In this document: in pieces, positions 1-4,583 of the stretch | Layout: every line of letters starts with the position of its first letter | How positions within the stretch are numbered: the stretch's first letter is position 1 | Assembly (NCBI GenBank): GCA_023427825.1 | Contig: JAEZAI010000596.1 | Span: 1 to 7,725 of the forward strand | Length of the DNA: 7,725 nucleotides | From: Actinomycetes bacterium | Lineage (GTDB): Bacteria > Actinomycetota > Acidimicrobiia > Acidimicrobiales > Microtrichaceae | Reading direction: 5' to 3' | Notes under the pieces: generated by a model | What the model saw: only the letters and a program-made list of their open reading frames with translations | Told to the model about the DNA's origin: nothing | Databases searched by the model: none | Translations under genes and position numbers: made by a program

Positions 1-275
1 AGGCCGTCCTGGTCGGGCAGTCCCACGCGTCGGCGCAGCCGCCGGGTCTCGTCCGGCCCCACGATCGTGACGCCGAGGCGGCGGCCGCCGAGGTGGTCGC
101 CGGCGATGAGCTGATCGACCCGTCGGCGGAGGTCGTCGTCGGCGGGCTGGGCAAGGTAGAAGCCCTCGCCGAGTCGGGCGGTGTTGATGCCGACCAGACG
201 TCCGTCGACGTCGAGCAGCGGACCGCCGGACGAACCGCGGGCCAGCGGTGCGGTGTGCTCGAGCGCGCCTTTCAC
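1..275 (-). CDS. HtrA-like (S1C family) serine protease, internal fragment
   Basis: The minus strand reads as the C-terminal half of a trypsin-like protease domain running into the start of a PDZ domain. It is open at the left window edge. Visible are a segment reading GALEHTAPLARGSSGGPLLD and then a GRLVGINT strand. The nucleophile of the G-x-S-G-G motif is the serine codon at 228-230. Downstream, the piece reading RRLGVTIVGPDETRRLRRRV is typical of the protease-to-PDZ junction in this family. Such proteins are envelope-associated quality-control proteases. The catalytic His and Asp, the N-terminal signal or membrane anchor and the start codon should lie upstream, to the right on this strand. 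Beyond about position 275-281, however, the minus-strand frame stops resembling the family and becomes arginine-rich. The gene is therefore broken at the junction described at 270-282 and cannot encode an active protease as it stands. The family assignment is secure; whether the break is biological or an assembly error is not known. Confidence 0.85.
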   Translation of the reverse strand, partial: MKGALEHTAPLARGSSGGPLLDVDGRLVGINTARLGEGFYLAQPADDDLRRRVDQLIAGDHLGGRRLGVTIVGPDETRRLRRRVGLPDQDG

Positions 276-282
276 TCGACGC
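270..282. other. Inversion or fold-back junction inside protease/PDZ coding sequence
   Basis: To the left, the minus strand codes for an S1C protease core. To the right, the plus strand codes for the end of a PDZ domain. The two halves of what looks like one type of protein therefore point in opposite directions and meet here. The exact base cannot be fixed because recognisable homology fades on both sides within a few codons. A fold-back chimera (common in amplified or misassembled DNA) or a genuine inversion with one breakpoint here would both give this layout. I see no recombinase gene, insertion sequence or obvious long inverted repeat at the join. Confidence 0.6.
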
Positions 283-376
283 CGGCGGCGACAGCGTCGA
301 GGTCTCGGTCCTGCGAGGCGCCGACGGCCGTACGGTCACCGTCTCGTTCGTCGAGCCGGCCACGGAGGACGAGCCG
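275..376 (+). pseudogene. PDZ-domain C-terminal fragment (HtrA-like), plus strand
   Basis: The plus-strand frame starting about 275 reads LDAGGDSVEVSVLRGADG and then RTVTVSFVEP. This is the classic ending of an HtrA PDZ domain: the helix end, the G-D-x-V strand, then the R-x-G turn and the T-V-T-V final strand. Nothing upstream in this frame resembles the rest of a PDZ or protease domain, so it is only a remnant. The frame has no stop codon where such a protein would normally end, near 377. It stays open through the antisense of the YjbR gene and into the gene at 914, which I take as a chance effect of high GC. It probably belongs to the same or a paralogous gene as the minus-strand protease fragment next to it. 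Confidence 0.6.
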
Positions 377-796
377 TCAGGGTCCAGACCGCTCGTCCTC
401 GCCGACGGGGCGATCCGTGAGCGCGACGAGCTTCTTGGGCGCCATGGCGCAGTAGCTCTCGGTCACCAGCTCGCGCACCTCGTCCCAGTCGGTGCGGTCG
501 TCGAGCACCATCCCGAGCGCGTCGCGGCCCCACCCGAGCACGAAGAACGGGTGGCCCGCGTTGCGCAGGACCTCCAGCTCGTCACCGGTCGACCGGAACG
601 CGAGCACGACCGACGGGCCCGGAGGTGCGTCCGCCACGCCGAGCAAGTGGGCGAAGGTCCGCCTGCGCACCATCCACCGGGTGCCGACCCAGGCCCGCTC
701 CTCGTAGGTCTCGGGCAGCTCGAGGCACATCGTGCGGAGGCGACCCTCGACGTCGTCGGGCACGGCGTCGGAATATCGACGTCTCGTGTCGGCCAT
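377..796 (-). CDS. MmcQ/YjbR family protein (DUF419)
   Basis: This is a complete 139-residue protein starting with ATG at 794-796 and ending with TGA at 377-379. It shows the hallmarks of the small YjbR/MmcQ fold: an N-terminal CLELPE motif (residues 24-29) followed by tryptophans at 36 and 41, a basic strand ending in F48, a central strand pair around residues 62-88, and a C-terminal helix after DW at 103-104 with the closing AMAPKKL. The family is often called DNA-binding because of a resemblance to the CyaY or double-wing fold, but the cellular role is not settled, so I do not assign one. It is slightly longer than the usual 110-120 residues, with a polar tail after residue 125. It is divergent from the gene at 914, and its stop abuts the PDZ remnant on the other strand. 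The sequence before the start (AGGTTCCGGGG) is a poor ribosome-binding site. Confidence 0.85.
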   Translation of the reverse strand: MADTRRRYSDAVPDDVEGRLRTMCLELPETYEERAWVGTRWMVRRRTFAHLLGVADAPPGPSVVLAFRSTGDELEVLRNAGHPFFVLGWGRDALGMVLDDRTDWDEVRELVTESYCAMAPKKLVALTDRPVGEDERSGP

Positions 797-879
797 CCCC
801 GGAACCTAGATCTGCGCAGGGCACGGTCAGCCGGTCCCCTGCACGTGTCCGCCTCCTGCCGGCGACCGAGCGACTCCCG

Positions 880-885
880 TAACAT
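880..885 (+). promoter_or_regulatory. Possible -10 element (TAACAT) for the gene at 914
   Basis: TAACAT fits the actinobacterial TANNNT -10 pattern and lies 28 bases before the GTG start, leaving room for a short 5' leader with the ribosome-binding site. The sequence at the -35 distance (TGCCGG, 857-862) is a poor match, so this is only a candidate within the divergent 797-913 intergenic region. Confidence 0.3.
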
Positions 886-901
886 GCCGCTGACGGCAGC
901 T

Positions 902-908
902 GGAGGAG
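902..908 (+). promoter_or_regulatory. Ribosome-binding site fixing the GTG start at 914
   Basis: GGAGGAG, 5 bases ahead of GTG, is a near-perfect Shine-Dalgarno sequence. It decides the start at 914 within a frame that is open from 248. Confidence 0.8.
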
Positions 909-913
909 ATCCC

Positions 914-1210
914 GTGACGACGCTGCACATCGAGCATCCGATCACCGACCTCGGCACATGGCTCGGGGCCTTCGACTCATTCGCCGAAGCTCGCAGGAAC
1001 GGGGGCGTGCGGTCCGAGCGCGTGCGCCAGCCCATCGATGACGGGCGCTACATCGTCGTCGACCTCGAGTTCGACGACCCCTCCGCAGCGGCTGGCTTCA
1101 AGGAGTTCCTCGAGACCGTCGTCTGGCAGAACGATGACCTCTCTCCGGGCCTGGACGGAACCCCGACGGCCCGACTGCTCCACGACGTCGACCGAGACCG
1201 AGTGCAATAG
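914..1210 (+). CDS. Conserved hypothetical protein, small ferredoxin-like fold candidate
   Basis: This is a 98-residue cytosolic protein with no signal or membrane segment. It begins VTTLHIEHPITD, has a helix DLGTWLGAFDSFAEARR (residues 12-28), a turn with GVRSERVRQP, a strong strand GRYIVVDLEF (44-53), a helix SAAAGFKEFLETVVW (57-71), and a final strand TPTARLL (84-89). The beta-alpha-beta-beta-alpha-beta order, together with an H-x-V/I start strand, resembles the small dimeric alpha/beta-barrel proteins related to antibiotic-biosynthesis monooxygenases. No catalytic residues are evident and no function should be assumed. The GTG start is supported by the adjacent GGAGGAG. It is monocistronic, divergent from the YjbR gene and convergent with the SnoaL-like gene. 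Confidence 0.8.
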   Translation: MTTLHIEHPITDLGTWLGAFDSFAEARRNGGVRSERVRQPIDDGRYIVVDLEFDDPSAAAGFKEFLETVVWQNDDLSPGLDGTPTARLLHDVDRDRVQ

Positions 1211-1250
1211 CTGCGTGTGCGCGGCACCACCCGTCGTCCGGGAAGGCTGA

Positions 1251-1273
1251 GCTGGTGGGCGCGGTCCACCAGC
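1251..1273. terminator. Perfect hairpin between convergent genes, possible bidirectional terminator
   Basis: GCTGGTGG (1251-1258) and CCACCAGC (1266-1273) pair perfectly over 8 bp around a 7-base loop. The hairpin sits 41 bases after the stop at 1210 and 82 bases beyond the end of the convergent gene at 1355. There is no T-tract, which is usual in GC-rich actinobacteria. The position supports a terminator role, but termination is inferred. Confidence 0.5.
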
Positions 1274-1354
1274 CCCGACGGCGGCTGCCACCGGTCCCAC
1301 GCTCTGTGATGCCCATCGGAGAGAACCGGTCGGGTCGTCGGCGATGATCAGCGC

Positions 1355-1744
1355 TCATCGGTCGGTCTCGAGCTCGACCCACCGTGCCCGCCACGTCGGG
1401 GGATCGAACGGGGCCGCGTAGAAGCGGGTTTCCCGACAGATGCGGCCATCTCGGAACTCGACGACGTCGGCGACGAACGACACCTCCTGGCCGTAGTCGG
1501 ACCTCCCCTCGCCCACGAAGGGATCGCCTTCGCCGACGATGCGGCGGATCTCCATCCGCGGTGGGTTCGGGTGCGCCTGCTGAAAGCTGCGCATGTTCTC
1601 CCGGCCGACGATCCGCTCGCCCGACTGGGGCATCTCCATGACGTAGTCGTCAGTTCTGAGGTCGTACTCGGCCTCAGGCGAGAGCTCGACGACGGACCCT
1701 CCGAAGAGGCCTTCGAGAACCGCCCGATTCGCTTCGGTGCCCAT
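1355..1744 (-). CDS. SnoaL-like / NTF2-fold (nuclear transport factor 2 family) protein
   Basis: This is a 129-residue protein beginning MGTEANRAVLEGLFGG. Its N-terminal helix is followed by a strand DYVMEMPQSGERIVGREN (33-50) and a helix MRSFQQAHPNPP (51-62). Curved-sheet strands follow: MEIRRIVGEG, EVSFVADVVEFRDGRI (87-102) and ETRFYAAPFDPPTWR. The E-x-P-x-S-G-x-x-x-x-G-R-E pattern and the FRDGRICRETRFYA ending are characteristic of SnoaL-like polyketide-cyclase or limonene-epoxide-hydrolase-like proteins. The family also includes many proteins of unknown ligand, so substrate and reaction cannot be called. The frame is open upstream to 2011, but that extension is arginine-rich and lacks family similarity. 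The ATG at 1744, preceded by GGGGGG a few bases upstream, is chosen instead. A 199-bp gap separates it from the small exported protein gene upstream. Confidence 0.85.
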   Translation of the reverse strand: MGTEANRAVLEGLFGGSVVELSPEAEYDLRTDDYVMEMPQSGERIVGRENMRSFQQAHPNPPRMEIRRIVGEGDPFVGEGRSDYGQEVSFVADVVEFRDGRICRETRFYAAPFDPPTWRARWVELETDR

Positions 1745-1943
1745 GGTCAACCCCCCGGGTCGCGGCAGGGTCAATCGTGCCGCGTCCCACGACGTGTGCG
1801 TGCGTCGGGTCGATCCACCAGAACGTCCTGCGACCCGTTCGCCGGCCATCGCACACGGATCGGCGGAACCGCCGACCTGCTGGTCGGTCCAACCCGACAG
1901 ATCGAGCTCGACTCGTACGTTGGGGGCCCGCGGAGCCGGCGTC

Positions 1944-2240
1944 TCAGATCGGAGTCGGGTAGACCGGCCCCGACGGGTACACCGGCAGCGGCTTCGTGGT
2001 GACCTTCTCACCGCGAGCGGAGCGGACGAACTCGTCGACCGTCATGATGGGCTGCCAGATGCCATCCCTGCACACCAGCACGTAGGCGCCGTCGGTGCCG
2101 GTGTGGTCGCCGTCGGCCGTCGCCGTGCACGCTGCCCACATCCTGACGCCCGTCTGACAGGACGCCGCGACGGCGAGCGCAAGCACCACCAAGACGGCCA
2201 TGACTGCGTTCCGTTGCACCGTCGTCCGAGTCGTCGTCAT
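1944..2240 (-). CDS. Small exported protein, possible lipoprotein, function unknown
   Basis: With the ATG at 2238-2240 the product is 98 residues. It has a short basic N-terminus (MTTTRTTVQR), a hydrophobic stretch NAVMAVLVVLALAVAAS (11-27) and Cys28 in the context AASC, a weak lipobox. The mature part is about 70 residues and holds Cys38 and Cys57, which could form a disulfide. It includes a short motif VLVCRDGIWQPIMTVDEF (54-71) and a proline/tyrosine-rich end (PVYPSGPVYPTP). I do not recognise a named family. A TTG start at 2300 would remove the N-terminal position of the signal, and an ATG at 2201 would give a shorter signal; neither start nor 2240 has a good ribosome-binding site. Export to the outside of the membrane is inferred from the signal. 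Confidence 0.65.
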   Translation of the reverse strand: MTTTRTTVQRNAVMAVLVVLALAVAASCQTGVRMWAACTATADGDHTGTDGAYVLVCRDGIWQPIMTVDEFVRSARGEKVTTKPLPVYPSGPVYPTPI

Positions 2241-2302
2241 CCGAGCGCAAGGGTAGGAGGGCGGCGCCGAACGCACGCGGATCAGAGGAGTCCGGTGCAA
2301 CC

Positions 2303-2345
2303 GCGAGCAGAGTGAAGAGGGCGAGCAGGGTGAAGAGGGCGAGCA
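2303..2345. repeat. 18-bp tandem repeat, 2.4 copies
   Basis: Two 18-base units at 2303-2320 and 2321-2338 differ at one base (GCGAGCAGAGTGAAGAGG versus GCGAGCAGGGTGAAGAGG). They are followed by 7 bases of a third copy. The repeat lies in the 169-bp intergenic region 2241-2409, between the cyclase gene and the small exported protein gene. On the minus strand it could encode repeated LLALFT. The plus strand is purine-rich. Confidence 0.8.
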
Positions 2346-2409
2346 TCCGGTACCGCCGCTGCAGCGCGATCAGCGATGGGCAGTCCCGGGCTCCCGCGCG
2401 ACGTGGGGC

Positions 2410-3771
2410 TCAGGGCGTCAGCGAGGGCGGGTTCACTTCGTCAGCGGATTCGTACTTCAACAGCGCCCACCTTCCAGCGACGCCCTTCAGTTCGTGCGAG
2501 CCGCGTTCGATGAAGGTCAGGTCGGATCCGACGACGAGGTCGCGCACGGTTGAAGTGACGAGGACATCATTCGGCCCGGCGAGATCGCACACTCGCGAAG
2601 CGATGTGGACGGCCAACCCTGCGAGGTCCGCTCCTCTCGCTTGGCACTCGCCGGTGTGGATGCCTGTGCGGACCTGGATTCCGTCCACCTGCACGTCCGA
2701 GACGATCGCCGACGCGCGGCGGACGGCGGCCGCAGGGCTGTCGAAGCACGCGAGCATGCCGTCGCCTGTCCGCTTCACGAGCCGTCCCCGGTGGCGTGCC
2801 ACGAGGGTGGCGCTACGGGCGTCGTGGCGGGCGAGCACTCGTGTCCATGCCGCGTCGCCCATCCTCGTCGCCCGAGACGTCGATCCGACGATGTCGGTGA
2901 ACAGCAGGGTCGTGAGCACCCGATCAGGATCTGCGGGGACGTGCACATCGGTGCCCGTGAGAAAGGGCTCGATCCTGTCGAGCACTTGGTCTTCGTAGCT
3001 GTCGTGCCACGAGTGCAGATGTTCCCCGTCGAGCGCCTCGTACTGCGCTCCGATGCTGGCCGCGAGCGACGCCGCGAGGTGGTCCAGCCCATACGCCGGT
3101 CGGCTGACGACCAGGCACGGAGCCTGCACGGCACCGAGCAGCGACCGCACATCCACTTCTTGGGAAAGGCGGAAGTGCTCGGCTGCGACTCGGGGTGAGC
3201 TGTTGGTCCGCTCGGCTCGGCCCAACAACGCCTGCGCACCTGCGGGATCCCATGCGTCCCCGACCACGAGTCCGAACGTCGACCCGTCACCCCAGTGCGA
3301 CGCGGCGTGCATCGTGAGGGGGTGAGCACGCCGGCCTTCGGGAAAGTCCGGTGCCCACGACACCCGAGCCCAGGTCTCGTAGAGGGCGAGAGACCGCACC
3401 CGCTCCGGGCGCATCGCTGCGAACGCCAAGGCGATCGGGCCCCCATCCATCGATGTGACCACCGAAGCTCGGTTGCTTCCGGCGGCATCCATCACGGCCC
3501 GGATGTCCTCGATACGTTCCTCAGGCGAGCCGACGCCGAGGTCACGATCCGAGAGGCCGACACCTCGGCGGTCGTAGTGGATGACCCTTGCGAACGAGGC
3601 GAGACGGTCGAGCCACCGACGGAGGAACGGCAGCTCGCGTGACATCTCGAGGTTCGGCACCAACCCGAGCGCGAACACGATGTCGAACGGGCCAGAGCCG
3701 ACGACTTCGTACGCGATGCGTAGGCCGTCGGAGCTCTCGGCGTAACGAACATCGGGTGCCTCTCCCAGCAC
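2410..3771 (-). CDS. Alpha/beta-hydrolase-like domain fused to class III adenylate/guanylate cyclase
   Basis: This is a 453-residue two-domain protein. Residues 8-272 follow the alpha/beta-hydrolase pattern (IAYEVVGSGPFDIVFALG, then VIHYDRRGVGLSDR, then the elbow region at 104-112). Residues 286-440 are a class III nucleotide cyclase homology domain. Cyclase residues visible are metal-binding D293 (LFTDIVGST) and D337 (VKRTGDG), purine-specifying K333 and D382, and transition-state R393. The transition-state Asn position is H389 (AVHIASR), a replacement often seen in this actinobacterial-type subgroup. The K/D pair suggests ATP as substrate. In the hydrolase half the usual G-x-S-x-G-G is T-S-M-D-G-G (106-111), with Met at the nucleophile position. 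The domain is therefore probably a ligand-sensing pseudo-enzyme controlling the cyclase. No membrane segments are seen, so it is cytosolic. The GTG start at 3771 matches where the family begins, about 10 residues before RYAES. It lacks a good ribosome-binding site. Confidence 0.88.
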   Translation of the reverse strand: MLGEAPDVRYAESSDGLRIAYEVVGSGPFDIVFALGLVPNLEMSRELPFLRRWLDRLASFARVIHYDRRGVGLSDRDLGVGSPEERIEDIRAVMDAAGSNRASVVTSMDGGPIALAFAAMRPERVRSLALYETWARVSWAPDFPEGRRAHPLTMHAASHWGDGSTFGLVVGDAWDPAGAQALLGRAERTNSSPRVAAEHFRLSQEVDVRSLLGAVQAPCLVVSRPAYGLDHLAASLAASIGAQYEALDGEHLHSWHDSYEDQVLDRIEPFLTGTDVHVPADPDRVLTTLLFTDIVGSTSRATRMGDAAWTRVLARHDARSATLVARHRGRLVKRTGDGMLACFDSPAAAVRRASAIVSDVQVDGIQVRTGIHTGECQARGADLAGLAVHIASRVCDLAGPNDVLVTSTVRDLVVGSDLTFIERGSHELKGVAGRWALLKYESADEVNPPSLTP

Positions 3772-3777
3772 GCGACG

Positions 3778-3783
3778 ATGCTA
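3778..3783 (-). promoter_or_regulatory. Possible -10 element giving a near-leaderless cyclase mRNA
   Basis: On the minus strand TAGCAT (TANNNT type) ends 6 bases before the GTG start at 3771. Transcription from such a site would begin at or very near the start codon. That would explain the missing Shine-Dalgarno sequence, and leaderless mRNAs are common in actinobacteria. The -35 region (TTCCGC) is weak, so this is tentative. Confidence 0.25.
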
Positions 3784-3861
3784 TGCCCCAGCCCGATCTG
3801 CGGAAGGAACGACCGTCGTCGCACCGGCGGCGACGTCGCCGAGACAGCTCCTCAGCGAGGT

Positions 3862-3910
3862 CCGGACGGGGCCCTGGACACACCAGCGTGATCGCCGTCC
3901 GGCCAGGGCC
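3862..3910. repeat. Two interleaved 8-bp inverted repeats
   Basis: Block A, CCGGACGG (3862-3869), is complementary to A', CCGTCCGG (3895-3902). Block B, GGCCCTGG (3870-3877), is complementary to B', CCAGGGCC (3903-3910). The order is A-B-17 bases-A'-B', so the two stems compete: only one hairpin can form fully at a time. Block A also lies inside a self-palindrome, GTCCGGAC (3860-3867). It could be an operator or an alternative-structure leader for one of the two divergent genes. Function is not shown. Confidence 0.5.
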
Positions 3911-4054
3911 TTAACCACCGCTCGGTGCCCCGCGCAGGGGCGCTGCGTCCAGCTCGACCAGCCCGGCGAGCGCCTGTGACCATGCGCAGAGCGAGCGTTC
4001 GCCGGTGGCAGACTGCGGATCGCTGATCCGAGCAGCGGGTCGGCACACGGGAGT

Positions 4055-4062
4055 GGGAGAGG
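4055..4062 (+). promoter_or_regulatory. Ribosome-binding site fixing the lipoprotein ATG at 4065
   Basis: GGGAGAGG ends 2 bases before ATG, with its core AGAGG close but usable. It favours the ATG at 4065 over an upstream in-frame start at 4005, which would put 20 non-hydrophobic residues ahead of the signal peptide. Confidence 0.6.
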
Positions 4063-4064
4063 AA

Positions 4065-4574
4065 ATGATCGTTCGTCGTACCTTCGCGGTGCTCGGAGGC
4101 TTGCTCCTCTCGCTGGTGGTCGTGGTTGGTTGCCAGCCCAACCCGCCGGCACCGCCGGCGGTTCGTGGCTACAAGTTCGAGATCGTGCGCCCCGGACCCT
4201 TCATCATCGGCCAGGACGATGAAGGGAACCCTGCTGCGCTCACCGACACGCCGCCCGAGATCGACGTGCTGGCCGCCGAGGAGGCGTGCACCCCGCTCGC
4301 CGTCGCCGCCGACCTCGACCTGGACAAGCGGCAGTACATGGACGAGCTCGGCACCGTCTACGACGCGTGGTTCCTCAACGGCGGCGTCGTCCAAGCGATC
4401 GTCCCCGGCGACCCGGAGTGCCTGCCGGACCCGGACGGCAGCAGCTACATCGTCGTCGGCTACGCCGACACGGTGGCCGACAACGGCCCGATCGAGGGAC
4501 AGGCCGGCGGCATCGTGCTCGACGAGCGGACCGGCGACCTGTCGTTCACGCCGCTGTTCAAGCTGGTCAAGTGA
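4065..4574 (+). CDS. Predicted lipoprotein, function unknown
   Basis: This is a 169-residue protein with a textbook lipoprotein signal: a basic start MIVRR, a hydrophobic core to residue 21, and lipobox VVGC with Cys23 as the lipidated residue. A proline-rich linker (QPNPPAPPAV) follows. The mature domain has strands such as YKFEIVRPGPFIIG (36-49), an acidic central region, and two cysteines (C75, C119) that could form a disulfide. A later SYIVVGYADTV strand is followed by GGIVLDERTGDLSF, which looks like a beta-hairpin. I do not recognise a named family. It would be anchored on the outer face of the cytoplasmic membrane. It ends 9 bp before the end of the convergent ccmI-like gene. That proximity to the cytochrome c maturation cluster does not by itself imply a shared role, since the strands are opposite. 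Confidence 0.82.
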   Translation: MIVRRTFAVLGGLLLSLVVVVGCQPNPPAPPAVRGYKFEIVRPGPFIIGQDDEGNPAALTDTPPEIDVLAAEEACTPLAVAADLDLDKRQYMDELGTVYDAWFLNGGVVQAIVPGDPECLPDPDGSSYIVVGYADTVADNGPIEGQAGGIVLDERTGDLSFTPLFKLVK

Positions 4575-4583
4575 ACTGACCGC

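Larger units (their letters stand above)
3772..4064. other. Divergent intergenic region, 293 bp, without a convincing gene
   Basis: This is the shared upstream region of the minus-strand cyclase and the plus-strand lipoprotein. Open frames across it on both strands are arginine/serine-rich shadows without start signals or family resemblance. It holds the interleaved inverted repeats at 3862-3910, the possible cyclase -10 element at 3778-3783 and the lipoprotein ribosome-binding site at 4055-4062. I do not see a clear plus-strand promoter. Confidence 0.6.

Noticed and set aside
463..1035. Minus-strand frame across the YjbR gene and the 914 gene
   Set aside because: Its composition is Arg/Ser/Cys-rich and it overlaps two recognisable genes in other frames.
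248..1210. Continuous 320-codon plus-strand frame
   Set aside because: Only 275-376 (PDZ remnant) and 914-1210 (a separate gene with its own ribosome-binding site) look like protein. The middle is the antisense of the YjbR gene, so this is not one fusion protein.
1745..2011. N-terminal extension of the SnoaL-like protein
   Set aside because: It has no family similarity and is arginine-rich; the ATG at 1744 follows a purine-rich stretch and matches the family's usual length.
2008..2346. Minus-strand frame starting MLALFTLLALFTLLAV
   Set aside because: After the repeat-encoded hydrophobic start, the frame reads as an out-of-frame shadow of the small exported protein and has no ribosome-binding site. 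It is kept only as a finding about the repeat.
3781..4152. Minus-strand frame upstream of the cyclase
   Set aside because: Low-complexity Arg/Pro/Ser composition, no start signal and no family pattern; treated as intergenic.
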